DNA of 8,119 nt from Oscillospiraceae bacterium (GCA_016290695.1 JAEEUX010000106.1:1-8119), one strand, 5' to 3'. Shown: positions 1-6,910, counted from the first letter of the stretch. Numbers and translations: made by a program. The notes: generated from the sequence alone by a model not told the origin.

Positions 1-697
1 CACGCTTTTGAAGACTCTCGCGCTTGAGGGCGCGCAGGAGGGCACGGTTTTGATCGCGGAAAAGCAGAGCGGCGGGCGCGGAAGGCTCGGACGCAGCTTT
101 TTTTCGCCGCCCGGTGGGCTGTATATGAGCCTGCTCATTAAGCCGCAGCTAAAGCCGCAGGAGCTTCTTTTCGTTACGCCCGCCGCCGCCGTCAGCGCGG
201 CGCAGAGCGCGGAAAAGCTCAGCGGCGAAGCTGCGGAGATAAAATGGGTGAACGACGTTTTCCGCGCCGGACGCAAGCTCTGCGGAATACTTTGCGAGAG
301 TGTTTTTTCATCCTCCGGCGTTCTCGCGGGTTTAGTCGTCGGCATGGGCGCGAACATGCTCGTTGACGAGGCGGCGCTTCCGAGCGAGCTTCGCGGGATA
401 GTGGGTTCGGTTTTCACAAAGAATAATCTTCCTGCTTATCCGCGCGAAGAATTCGCCGCCGCGTTCGTTTCTTCGTTTTTTGAGCTTATAAGCAGGCTCC
501 CAGCGGCGGATTTTCTCGATGAATACCGCCGCCGTTCCTGCGTTATCGGCAGAGCCGTGGACGTTATCGCCGGCGGCAGAACGCGTCCCGCGCTCGCCAT
601 TGCGATAGACGATAGCTGCCGCCTGCTCGTGCGTTATGCCGACGGGAGCGAGGAATATCTTTCCAGCGGCGAAGTAAGCGTCCGCGCGAAGGATTGA
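1..697 (+). CDS. birA: Biotin–[acetyl-CoA-carboxylase] ligase (BirA family), 5'-truncated by the window edge
   Basis: Activates biotin as biotinyl-5'-AMP and transfers it to a lysine of biotin carrier domains such as those of acetyl-CoA or pyruvate carboxylase; cytoplasmic. Seen: the frame is open to the left edge (…T-L-L-K-T-L-A…), and the TTG at 8 lies inside the catalytic domain, so the true start and the usual S-T-N segment are missing. The biotin/AMP loop GGRGRLGR is encoded at about 71-94. The normally KWPND motif reads KWVND (about 242-256), followed by KLCGIL (about 275-292). The C-terminal SH3-like domain ends in SSGEVSVR, typical of the family cap. The stop is TGA. Whether an N-terminal helix-turn-helix repressor domain exists cannot be seen. 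The Pro-to-Val change in KWPND is unusual, but the flanking W, N and D are kept, so the enzyme is probably active. No clear terminator follows; glnS begins 83 nt later. Confidence 0.93.
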   Translation, partial: TLLKTLALEGAQEGTVLIAEKQSGGRGRLGRSFFSPPGGLYMSLLIKPQLKPQELLFVTPAAAVSAAQSAEKLSGEAAEIKWVNDVFRAGRKLCGILCESVFSSSGVLAGLVVGMGANMLVDEAALPSELRGIVGSVFTKNNLPAYPREEFAAAFVSSFFELISRLPAADFLDEYRRRSCVIGRAVDVIAGGRTRPALAIAIDDSCRLLVRYADGSEEYLSSGEVSVRAKD

Positions 698-720
698 CGC
701 ACGCCGCCGCAAATTAAATC

Positions 721-749
721 TTTTCTTTTTCGAGTATTTGATATATAAT
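721..749 (+). promoter_or_regulatory. Candidate sigma-A promoter for glnS
   Basis: A perfect TATAAT lies at 744-749 in the AT-rich gap between birA and glnS. The hexamer 17 bp upstream (TTTTCT, 721-726) matches TTGACA poorly, so the -35 assignment is weak. The -10 sits about 31 nt before the glnS start, leaving a short leader. Inferred from consensus only. Confidence 0.5.
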
Positions 750-767
750 AGATAATCATTTAAACAC

Positions 768-773
768 AGGAGA
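768..773 (+). promoter_or_regulatory. glnS ribosome binding site
   Basis: AGGAGA sits 7 nt before the ATG at 781. This near-perfect Shine–Dalgarno fixes the start codon. Confidence 0.85.
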
Positions 774-780
774 TTTCATC

Positions 781-2466
781 ATGGATATTGAAAAGAACAC
801 CACAGCCCCCGAAAGCAGCAACTTTATCCACGATTTTATAGACGAGGACATCGCCCCCGGCGGACAGTTCGAGGGCATGGAGGTTCATACCCGTTTCCCG
901 CCCGAGCCTAACGGCTACCTGCACATAGGCCACTGCAAGGCGCTTTGCATCGACTTCGGCACGGCGGAGAAGTACGGCGGAAAATGCAACCTCCGCATGG
1001 ACGACACGAACCCCGCCAAGGAGGACACGGAATACGTCGACGCCATTCAGGAAGATATTCACTGGCTCGGCTTCGACTGGGGCGACCGTTTTTATTACGG
1101 CAGCGATTATTTTGAGAAGGACTACGAATACGCCGTCGAGCTCATAAAGAAGGGTCTTGCCTACGTCTGCGAGCTAACGCCCGAGGAATTCAAGCAGCAC
1201 AGGGGCGACATCGGCCACCCGGCTACAAGTCCTTACCGTGACCGCCCGATCGAAGAAAATTTAGCACTTTTCGAGCGCATGAAAAACGGCGAAATTCCCG
1301 AGGGCAAAATGACCCTCCGCGCCAAGATTGACCTTGCCTCCGGCAACTTCAATATGCGCGACCCCGTCATCTACCGCATCAGATTCATCGAGCATCACCG
1401 CCAGGGCACAAAATGGTGCATTTTCCCGATGTACGATTTCGCGCACCCGATTCAGGACGCGCTTGAGGGCATCACTCACTCGCTCTGTTCGCTCGAATAC
1501 GAGGATCACAGGCCGCTTTACGACTGGGTCGTGTCCAATATCACTATCCCCTACCACAAGCCGAGACAGATAGAATTTGCGCGCCTGCACATCGACCACA
1601 CGGTGCTTTCCAAGCGCAAGCTCCGCAACCTCGTCGAGTCCGGCATCGTTTCCGGCTGGGATGACCCGCGCATGCCCACGCTGTGCGGCCTCCGCAGGCG
1701 CGGCTACACTCCGGCCTCCATCCGCAATTTTGCTGAGCGTATAGGCGTCGCCAAGGCGGACTCCACCGTGGAATACAGCTTCCTTGAGCATTGCCTCCGC
1801 GAAGACCTCAACGAAACGGCGCTTCGCGCGATGGTCGTCCTCCGCCCCGTTATGCTCACGATAACGAATTACCCTGAGGACAAGACCGAGGAATTCTCCG
1901 TTGAGAACAACCCCAACAGTGAGGCTGCCGGAACGCGCTCCATAAGCTTTTCCAAGCATGTCTGGATAGAAGACGAGGACTTCATGGAGGAACCCATCAA
2001 AAAATATAACCGCCTCTACCCCGGAAACGAGGTTCGCCTTAAGAGCGCTTACATCGTAAAATGCACCGGTTGCCGCAAGGACGAGGATGGAAACGTTGTC
2101 GAGGTATTTGCCGAGTATGACCCCGCGACCTACGGCGGCGACGCTCCGGACGGGCGCAAGGGGCGCGGAACAATCCATTGGGTCGACTGCAACACCGCCG
2201 TTGACTGCGAGGCCCGCCTCTACGACAATCTTTTCACCGACCCCGAGCCGGACGCCGCGGACAAGGATTATCTATCCTGCCTCAATCCCGATTCTCTCAC
2301 CGTCCTCAATAACTGCAAGGCGGAAAAGAGCCTTGAAAACGCGAAGGCTCCCGCGCAGTACCAGTTCCTCAGAATGGGCTATTTCTGCGTGGACAGCAAG
2401 GATTCAGCGCCCGGAAAGCTCGTTTTCAACCGCGCCGTCGCCCTTAAGGACGGATTTAAAAAATAA
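781..2466 (+). CDS. glnS: Glutaminyl-tRNA synthetase (GlnRS)
   Basis: Class I aminoacyl-tRNA synthetase that charges tRNA-Gln with glutamine using ATP; cytoplasmic. At 561 aa it matches the size of the bacterial enzyme (about 550 aa). Seen: the first signature PPEPNGYLHIGH at residues 40-51, with HIGH at 48-51; MDDTNP shortly after it; and the second signature VLSKRKL beginning at residue 275, the KMSKS equivalent, with Leu in place of the more common Met. FARLHIDHTVLSKRKL is GlnRS-type rather than GluRS-type. The C-terminal part is the beta-barrel anticodon-binding region and ends normally in FNRAVALKDGF. The start is set by AGGAGA. The gene ends with two tandem in-frame TAA codons (2464-2469) and a strong terminator, so it looks monocistronic. 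Many Firmicutes make Gln-tRNA only by transamidation through GatCAB, so a dedicated GlnRS here is a lineage-informative trait (family knowledge). Confidence 0.97.
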   Translation: MDIEKNTTAPESSNFIHDFIDEDIAPGGQFEGMEVHTRFPPEPNGYLHIGHCKALCIDFGTAEKYGGKCNLRMDDTNPAKEDTEYVDAIQEDIHWLGFDWGDRFYYGSDYFEKDYEYAVELIKKGLAYVCELTPEEFKQHRGDIGHPATSPYRDRPIEENLALFERMKNGEIPEGKMTLRAKIDLASGNFNMRDPVIYRIRFIEHHRQGTKWCIFPMYDFAHPIQDALEGITHSLCSLEYEDHRPLYDWVVSNITIPYHKPRQIEFARLHIDHTVLSKRKLRNLVESGIVSGWDDPRMPTLCGLRRRGYTPASIRNFAERIGVAKADSTVEYSFLEHCLREDLNETALRAMVVLRPVMLTITNYPEDKTEEFSVENNPNSEAAGTRSISFSKHVWIEDEDFMEEPIKKYNRLYPGNEVRLKSAYIVKCTGCRKDEDGNVVEVFAEYDPATYGGDAPDGRKGRGTIHWVDCNTAVDCEARLYDNLFTDPEPDAADKDYLSCLNPDSLTVLNNCKAEKSLENAKAPAQYQFLRMGYFCVDSKDSAPGKLVFNRAVALKDGFKK

Positions 2467-2485
2467 TAAGCAGCGCAGTATTACA

Positions 2486-2519
2486 CGCGGCAGGCAAACA
2501 AAAGCCTGTCGCGTTTTTT
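2486..2519 (+). terminator. Rho-independent terminator of glnS
   Basis: A 10-bp stem (CGCGGCAGGC at 2486-2495 with GCCTGTCGCG at 2504-2513, containing one G·U pair) closes an 8-nt A-rich loop and is followed by six T residues (2514-2519). It starts 20 nt after the first glnS stop codon. A textbook intrinsic terminator. Confidence 0.93.
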
Positions 2520-2524
2520 GTCGA

Positions 2525-2558
2525 ATATAGATTTTATCTATATGTAATTATTCTATAT
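2525..2558. repeat. Inverted and direct copies of TCTATAT upstream of the MATE gene (possible operator)
   Basis: A perfect 8-bp inverted repeat, ATATAGAT (2525-2532) and ATCTATAT (2536-2543), is separated by TTT. A further TCTATAT follows at 2552-2558. That gives three copies of one 7-mer within 34 bp, placed between the glnS terminator and the MATE promoter. It could be an operator. It could also be chance, because the region is very AT-rich. Confidence 0.35.
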
Positions 2559-2584
2559 CAATATTAATTTATTCTTTTACAGTG

Positions 2585-2613
2585 TTGCGGATATGGCCCA
2601 AAAGTGATATAAA
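2585..2613 (+). promoter_or_regulatory. Candidate extended -10 promoter for the MATE transporter gene
   Basis: TTGCGG (2585-2590) and TATAAA (2608-2613) are separated by 17 bp, with a TGA immediately before the -10 (TG at 2605-2606) as in extended -10 promoters. The -10 lies about 40 nt upstream of the ATG. A weak ribosome binding site, AAAGG (2641-2645), precedes the start. Consensus-based inference. Confidence 0.5.
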
Positions 2614-2652
2614 TAGTATATTAAGATAAAAAAGAACAAGAAAGGTCATTGT

Positions 2653-4164
2653 ATGAAAGAAGAAAAAAATGAAGCGAATGCTTCCGGGGGTGCGGCGATA
2701 AAGGGCGTTACAACTACGCTCGATTATCTCCCCTTCGGAGGCGAAGATTATTATGAAGTGGATCAGAAGAAAAGCCGCGCCGAGCGCATGCGCCTGCCGG
2801 ACGGCATAAGCTCCAAGCAGCTTTACAGGGACATTCTCCGCATCGCGTGGCCTTCGCTTATCGAGCTTTTCCTTTCCTCGCTCGTAAACATGGTTGACAC
2901 CATGATGGTAGGCAGAATTGTCGGCAAGGCAGCGCTTTCCGCCGTCGGGCTTGCCACGCAGCCGAAATTCATTTTTCTCAGCATGATTATGGCGCTGAAC
3001 ACGGGCGCAACGGCTCTGATTTCCCGCGCTCGCGGCGCAAACGACCAGAACCAGGCAAACAGCATCCTCCGCCAGTCTATCGTTTTCGCGGCGATAATTT
3101 CCGTCGCCTGCGCCATAATCGGCACAATAGGCGCAAGACCTCTCGTCGTATTCATGGCAAACGGCGGCATGAGCAAGGAAGTCATCGATCAAGGCACGAT
3201 TTATCTGCAAATCCAGATGATAGGCTTTCCAACGGGCGCGCTCGCCTTCAGCATAACGGCAGCGCTTCGAGGGACGGGCAATTCCAAGCCCGCGATGGTT
3301 TTCAACGTGATAGCCAACGTCGTGAACATCGTCTTTAACTGGCTCCTAATCGGCGGAAATCTCGGTTTCCCCGCGTGGGGCGCTGCGGGCGCTTCCCTCG
3401 CGACAGTAATAGGCCAGCTTGTAGCGACTATACTCGCCTTCCGCTGCGCCTGCTCGGGAAAATAGTATCTCAAGCTTCGCATTTCGCTTAAGACTCTATT
3501 CAAGTTTGAAAAGAACGTCTTTTCCGGGCTTTGTATCGTCGGCCTTCCGGCTATGCTGGAGCAGCTTATCATGCGTGCCGGCGTAATAATCTTCATGCGC
3601 ATGGTCGCAAGCCTCGGCGAAACGCTCTATTCGACGCATCAGGTCTGCCTGAACATCCAATCCATGTCCTTCATGCTGGGCCAGGCCTTCGCCGTTTCCG
3701 CTACAACGCTCGTCGGCCAGAGCATTGGCAAGCGCAGGCTCGACATGGCGCAAATCTACAGCAAATACAATAATAACCTCGGCCTCATCATCGCCGGGAT
3801 TCTCGGCCTTACGATGATAATTTTCCGAAAATACCTTGTCATGCTTTACACGACGGACGACGACGTTATCTACTACGGCTCGCACATAATCTTCTTCGTC
3901 GCGTTTTTGCAGCCGGTGCAGTCCATCCAGTTCATCCTCGGCGGCGTTCTGCGCGGCGCGGGCGACACAAAGGTCGTGGCGATTTATATGCTCATCACCG
4001 TGCTTATCATAAGGACAGTCCTGTGCTACGTCATGGTAACGCTCCTCGGTCTTGGCATCTACGGCGCATGGATAGCCCAGTGCAGCGACCAGTGCACAAG
4101 GTCGCTCCTCTTCGCGCTGAGATACCTCAATGGCAAATGGAAAAAGATAAAATTACTTACCTAA
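2653..4164 (+). pseudogene. MATE-family multidrug/Na+(H+) efflux transporter interrupted by an in-frame TAG at 3463-3465
   Basis: Inner-membrane antiporter family with twelve helices in two six-helix lobes, normally exporting cationic drugs or metabolites. Seen: a hydrophilic N-terminal extension of about 55 residues; then the N-lobe with WPSLIELF and NMVDTMMVGR in its first helix; then ALRGTGNSKPA and WGAAGASLATVIGQ near its end. The reading frame meets TAG after residue 270 and continues in the same frame for 232 codons as a normal C-lobe (GLPAMLEQLI, THQVCLNIQS, GGVLRGAGDTKV, YGAWIAQ) to TAA at 4162-4164. Read through, the protein is 503 aa, a credible MATE length with the extension. The break falls in the loop joining the lobes. 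Between the TAG and ATG 3553 there is no ATG, GTG or TTG codon in frame, and ATG 3553 lacks a ribosome binding site and the start of helix 7, so two separate half-genes are unlikely. Options are a recent nonsense mutation, a sequence error, or amber readthrough. Confidence 0.88.
3463..3465 (+). other. In-frame TAG codon at the lobe junction of the MATE gene
   Basis: The local reading is TCG GGA AAA TAG TAT CTC AAG, giving S-G-K-stop-Y-L-K. Single-base changes from TAT or TAC (Tyr), CAG (Gln), AAG (Lys) or TGG (Trp), among others, would create it. Both sides keep the same frame and clean coding character, so there is no accompanying frameshift. Confidence 0.95.
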
Positions 4165-4176
4165 GGCCTACAACGT

Positions 4177-4205
4177 ACGCGGGTCGGCATTCAGCCGACC
4201 CGCGT
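4177..4205 (+). terminator. Hairpin terminator between convergent MATE and MBL-fold genes
   Basis: A perfect 12-bp stem (ACGCGGGTCGGC at 4177-4188 with GCCGACCCGCGT at 4194-4205) has a 5-nt loop, ATTCA. It begins 13 nt after the MATE stop. Only a short T run follows on the + strand (GTTTCATG), and none follows on the - strand. It may therefore act mainly as a terminator for the rightward transcript, with a weaker or 3'-end-stabilising effect on the leftward one. Confidence 0.7.
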
Positions 4206-4215
4206 TTCATGTTCA

Positions 4216-5091
4216 TTATAGTCTATACCACAATAGTCTGTTATCTTCTATTCTTGCCTCTACCCTGCCCTTGTCGGAGAGCCACGCGAGGTATGAGCGG
4301 AGTGTGCTGCCTACGAGGGCGTATTGCTCGAAATTCAGCGTCAGCGAAAAGGCGTCGAAAAGCTGCTTCAATATGTTTTCGATTATTTCGCCTTGGCACA
4401 GGTTCTCGATAGTCTCGGCATTTTCAAGGACGCTGCGGCGGTTTATTTCCGTCAGCTCGCGAACGTCCGCCACGGGCGCTGCGTGAGACGGAACAAAAAG
4501 CTTTGCTTCGATGTTTTCAAGCCTTGTAAGGGTATCAAGATACGCCTCAACATCGTAGAGAAATGACAGGCGGTATTTTTCAAGCGTTTCGGCGCTCGCG
4601 ACGCTGTCCGCTATAAACGCCGTCCCGTCTGGGGCAAGCAGCCCTATCATGCTGAAAAAATGTCCCTCAAGCGGGATAATTTTTAAGCCCTGCGGGAGAT
4701 TGAGCGCGGTAAGCTCCTCGCATTTACTTTCCTGCGCGAGAAGAAATTTATGCCGCAGCTCCTTCGGCGGGAACGCGCCAAAGAGGTAAGCCGGCTCTAA
4801 AATGGGGTTATTTATAAACGCAGCCTCGGTCTTGGACGCGAGGACGGCGCAGCCCGTTCTATCCTGAATGACCCTGTTGCCGCCGGAATGGTCGGCGTGC
4901 GAGTGGGTGTTGATGATTCCCTTCACGCTCCAGCCGTTCTGTTCGGCCGTTTTGAGAACTTTTTTACCGGCGTCCTTGTCGCTGCCAGCGTCAATCAGCC
5001 ATGCTTCACTTCCGCCGGGCAGATATACGCCGATTTTTGCCGGGCAGTCGATATAGCCTGTCAGCTCGCCGGTCCTGATGAATTCGTACAT
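4216..5091 (-). CDS. MBL-fold (metallo-beta-lactamase superfamily) metallo-hydrolase
   Basis: Predicted cytoplasmic dinuclear-metal hydrolase, 291 aa; substrate not recognisable. Seen: a short beta-strand N-terminus with LIDAG at 32-36; the signature HSHADH at 63-68 (ligands H63, H65, D67, H68); then H144 in EGHFFS, D162 in FIADS, and H203 in VPSHAAP. All expected metal ligands are thus present. The usual G-H-T/S-x-G after the third ligand is H-F-F-S-M here. A helical C-terminal segment of about 80 residues, with a basic/aromatic end, follows and could be a small winged-helix-like cap. The frame is open further upstream, to 5187, but the ATG at 5091 has a perfect AGGAG (5099-5103 on the complement) 7 nt away, and upstream codons overlap the nif3-like gene and lack domain similarity. 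Last gene of the trmK operon, 11 nt after its neighbour. Stop TAA. Confidence 0.9.
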   Translation of the reverse strand: MYEFIRTGELTGYIDCPAKIGVYLPGGSEAWLIDAGSDKDAGKKVLKTAEQNGWSVKGIINTHSHADHSGGNRVIQDRTGCAVLASKTEAAFINNPILEPAYLFGAFPPKELRHKFLLAQESKCEELTALNLPQGLKIIPLEGHFFSMIGLLAPDGTAFIADSVASAETLEKYRLSFLYDVEAYLDTLTRLENIEAKLFVPSHAAPVADVRELTEINRRSVLENAETIENLCQGEIIENILKQLFDAFSLTLNFEQYALVGSTLRSYLAWLSDKGRVEARIEDNRLLWYRL

Positions 5092-5098
5092 ACTCAAT

Positions 5099-5103
5099 CT
5101 CCT
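5099..5103 (-). promoter_or_regulatory. Ribosome binding site deciding the MBL-fold gene start
   Basis: AGGAG on the - strand, within TGAGGAGA, whose TGA is the stop codon of the upstream nif3-like gene. It favours the ATG at 5091 over the longer open frame and indicates translational coupling. Confidence 0.8.
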
Positions 5104-5894
5104 CAGAAAAACTGCGCTGTGGGCTTTGTGTGACGCTCCGAGGCAGAGACCTCGATGCTCGGGAACTCTTCGCTGAGCCAGCGGCAAAGGACGGGCACGA
5201 CGACGTTTTCCGTCGCAAAATGGTCGGCGTCTATAAGGTTTATCCCCATGTGCTTGGCGACAAGGAAGGGGTCATACTTCACGTCCGCCGTGACGAAGGT
5301 ATCGCAGCCCTTGGCCTGCACGAGCTCAAGATAGTCCGAACCCGAGCCGCCGCAGACGGCGACGCGGGATACCGTTTTTCCGCCGTCGCAATAACGCAGC
5401 GAGGTTCCGAGTGCGGTTTTCGTCTTGGCGAGGAAATCCGCAAGCGTCATCGGCGCAGGGAGCGTACCTATGCGGCCAATGCCGTAAAAATCGCCGTTTG
5501 CGTCCGTTCCGTCAAGCTCGAGAGGTTCTATATTCGTAAGGCCCAATTTCTCTGCCAGAGCATCATTTACGCCACCTTTTGCCGAATCGAGGTTCGTGTG
5601 CATACACACGGCGGCAATTTTTTCCTCGGCAAGACTAAGGACGCGGCGCCCGATGAGTGAATCCGCCGTGACGGATTTGAGCGAGAAGAAGAGCGGGTGA
5701 TGTGAAACTATAAGCTGCGCGCCCTTTGCGGCGGCCTCGTCGATCACTTCGTCGGTTATGTCGAGCGCGACGAGTATGCGTGTGACCTCGCGCTCCGCGT
5801 TTCCCACGAGGAAGCCGGGGTTATCGAAATCCATTTTATACTCCAAGGGGGCCTTTTGGCAAAGAAATTCAAAAACCGTTTTAACGCTCGTCAT
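5103..5894 (-). CDS. Nif3-like dinuclear metal centre protein (DUF34 family)
   Basis: A 263-aa member of the widespread Nif3/YqfO/YbgI family, which forms toroidal hexamers with two metals per subunit. Its physiological substrate is unsettled, and database names such as 'GTP cyclohydrolase 1 type 2' should be treated with caution. Seen: DFDNPGFLVG at 22-31; the metal motif VSHHPLFF with H65 and H66; HTNLDSAKGGVND at 99-111 with D103; and the C-terminal DADHFATE with H225 and E229, completing the ligand set. The protein has the short form and lacks the PII/CutA-like insert found in the longer Bacillus YqfO. Its ATG overlaps the trmK stop by the ATGA arrangement (5891-5894), and its own TGA lies within the ribosome binding site of the next gene, so the three genes form an operon. 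The trmK–nif3 pairing is common in Firmicutes. Confidence 0.94.
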   Translation of the reverse strand: MTSVKTVFEFLCQKAPLEYKMDFDNPGFLVGNAEREVTRILVALDITDEVIDEAAAKGAQLIVSHHPLFFSLKSVTADSLIGRRVLSLAEEKIAAVCMHTNLDSAKGGVNDALAEKLGLTNIEPLELDGTDANGDFYGIGRIGTLPAPMTLADFLAKTKTALGTSLRYCDGGKTVSRVAVCGGSGSDYLELVQAKGCDTFVTADVKYDPFLVAKHMGINLIDADHFATENVVVPVLCRWLSEEFPSIEVSASERHTKPTAQFF

Positions 5895-6589
5895 CTTTTC
5901 AGCTCCTCCAGACGATTCTTCGCTTGCTGCGCGAGTTTTGTTAGTTTTTCATATCTTTCCGGCTGCGCGTTTTTTGCCGCGCCGAGTCCTTCCGCAGCCT
6001 TTTGGAGCTTGCGGCAGATTTTCTCCAAATATTCAAGCTCAAGAGCTTCGCCCGCGCGGATAACTCCGGCGTAAAGCTCAAGCTCATCCGGCATTTCGCG
6101 CCGCCCCGTTTTTACGCAGAGCACGCGGTAGAGTTCGCCGCCGTCCTTCACCTTTGCTTCTCCTGCGATGTAAAAGCCGTTTTCATAAAGCCAGCTGCAA
6201 AGCTCATAAGCCTTGCTCATAGGCTGCAAAATAAGCGTATGCCGCCCTGTCCAGCGCCAACTTGAGCGCGCGATTATGTCCGCGATATTTTCCCCGCCCA
6301 TGCCCGCGATTATTACGGTATCGGCAAGGGTCTCGCGCGTCCCGGCAAGGCCGTTATTCAGCCTGATGTCCATCTTATCGGCAAGACCGTATTTCTCCGC
6401 AGTCTTTCGCGCGGACTCCACAGGGCCTTCGTTTATATCAAAGGCATGCGCCGGCGGCGTGATACGTTCTGACAGAAGCAAGCACGCCGGAAGATAGGCG
6501 TGGTCAGTTCCGACGTCGGCGATAACTGCGCCCTGCGGCACGAACGAGGCGACGGCAGCCAGGCGCGGCGAAAGCTTTAAAATCTCCAT
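5891..6589 (-). CDS. trmK: tRNA (adenine-22-N1)-methyltransferase TrmK
   Basis: SAM-dependent Rossmann-fold enzyme that makes m1A at position 22 of the tRNA D-loop. Seen in 232 aa: ADVGTDHAYLP at 24-34 (SAM-binding loop I with the family-specific GTDHAYLP); FDIN at 50-53 (acidic ribose contact); NNGL at 78-81; and IIAGMGG at 93-99. LQPM follows at the position of the catalytic-domain strand. The C-terminus, from about residue 175, is charged and helical (ELEYLEKICRKLQKA…), matching the coiled-coil domain characteristic of TrmK. AGGAG (complement of 6595-6599) lies 5 nt before the ATG. First gene of the trmK–nif3–MBL operon. No clear promoter is visible in the 73 nt before it, which also contain a terminator, so expression may rely on partial readthrough or on a promoter I could not recognise. 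Confidence 0.95.
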   Translation of the reverse strand: MEILKLSPRLAAVASFVPQGAVIADVGTDHAYLPACLLLSERITPPAHAFDINEGPVESARKTAEKYGLADKMDIRLNNGLAGTRETLADTVIIAGMGGENIADIIARSSWRWTGRHTLILQPMSKAYELCSWLYENGFYIAGEAKVKDGGELYRVLCVKTGRREMPDELELYAGVIRAGEALELEYLEKICRKLQKAAEGLGAAKNAQPERYEKLTKLAQQAKNRLEELKR

Positions 6590-6615
6590 AGCAGCTCCTG
6601 TTGGATTTCCACAAA

Positions 6616-6642
6616 ATAAGGGCGGCTTAAGGCCGCCCTTAT
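6616..6642 (-). terminator. Intrinsic terminator after the DUF1858 gene
   Basis: A perfect 11-bp stem (ATAAGGGCGGC at 6616-6626 with GCCGCCCTTAT at 6632-6642) has a 5-nt loop. Read leftwards it is followed by a short T-rich tract (TTATTTTGTGG). It starts about 20 nt after the DUF1858 stop and separates that gene from the trmK operon. Confidence 0.85.
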
Positions 6643-6662
6643 CTGTTGGTTTACGTGTTTAA

Positions 6663-6872
6663 TCAGTCCGCAAAATCGGCCATGACCTCATTGCACTTCT
6701 CAAGAAAAGCGTCAACATCGACGCCGTGAGCCATGCACGCTTCCTCTACGTTTTCCTCGCTCGCGAGGGCGCAGCCGAGGCAATGCATACCGATCTCGGT
6801 GAAGAGAGGGATGATCTCGGGGGCGATTTCGATGATTTCGGAAATCTTCGTGTCTTTTGTAAGCTGAGCCAT
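6663..6872 (-). CDS. DUF1858 / hybrid-cluster-protein-associated redox disulfide domain protein
   Basis: A 69-aa single-domain protein, predicted to be a cytoplasmic redox or metal-binding helper; no reaction is established. Seen: the family pattern ITKDTKISEI-like start (MAQLTKDTKISEIIE), then PEIIPLFTEIGMHCLGC with the CxxC pair C31/C34, then ASEENVEEACMAHG with C46, plus one more cysteine, C60. Members of this family occur alone or fused to hybrid cluster protein or ScdA-like proteins and are frequent in anaerobes (family knowledge). The gene has its own strong promoter, a GGAGG ribosome binding site 8 nt before the ATG (complement of 6881-6885), and its own terminator. It is therefore a compact monocistronic unit, probably well expressed. 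Stop TGA. Confidence 0.93.
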   Translation of the reverse strand: MAQLTKDTKISEIIEIAPEIIPLFTEIGMHCLGCALASEENVEEACMAHGVDVDAFLEKCNEVMADFAD

Positions 6873-6910
6873 TTTCTATACCTCCATGTCGCTTTATGGT
6901 TTATATGATA

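Noticed and set aside
678..700. GCGTC/GACGC inverted repeat over the birA stop as a terminator
   Set aside because: The stem is only 5 bp with a 13-nt loop, and the T-rich run is about 20 nt away.
1261..2178. 305-aa open frame antisense to glnS
   Set aside because: It lies wholly inside a clearly real synthetase on the opposite strand, has no recognisable domain and is explained by the codon bias of the GC-rich gene.
2569..3210. 213-aa antisense open frame over the MATE promoter and N-lobe
   Set aside because: It is low-complexity in its aromatic C-terminal part and is a shadow of the transporter frame, with no ribosome binding site evidence.
3553..4164. C-lobe of the MATE as an independent half-transporter gene
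   Set aside because: ATG 3553 has no ribosome binding site and omits the start of helix 7. No ATG, GTG or TTG lies between the TAG and this codon.
5092..5187. N-terminal extension of the MBL-fold protein
   Set aside because: The extra 32 residues overlap the nif3-like coding region and look unrelated to the fold. The perfect ribosome binding site points to ATG 5091.
5130..5660. 176-aa rightward open frame opposite the nif3-like gene
   Set aside because: It is a shadow of a well-supported gene and has no domain or start signal.
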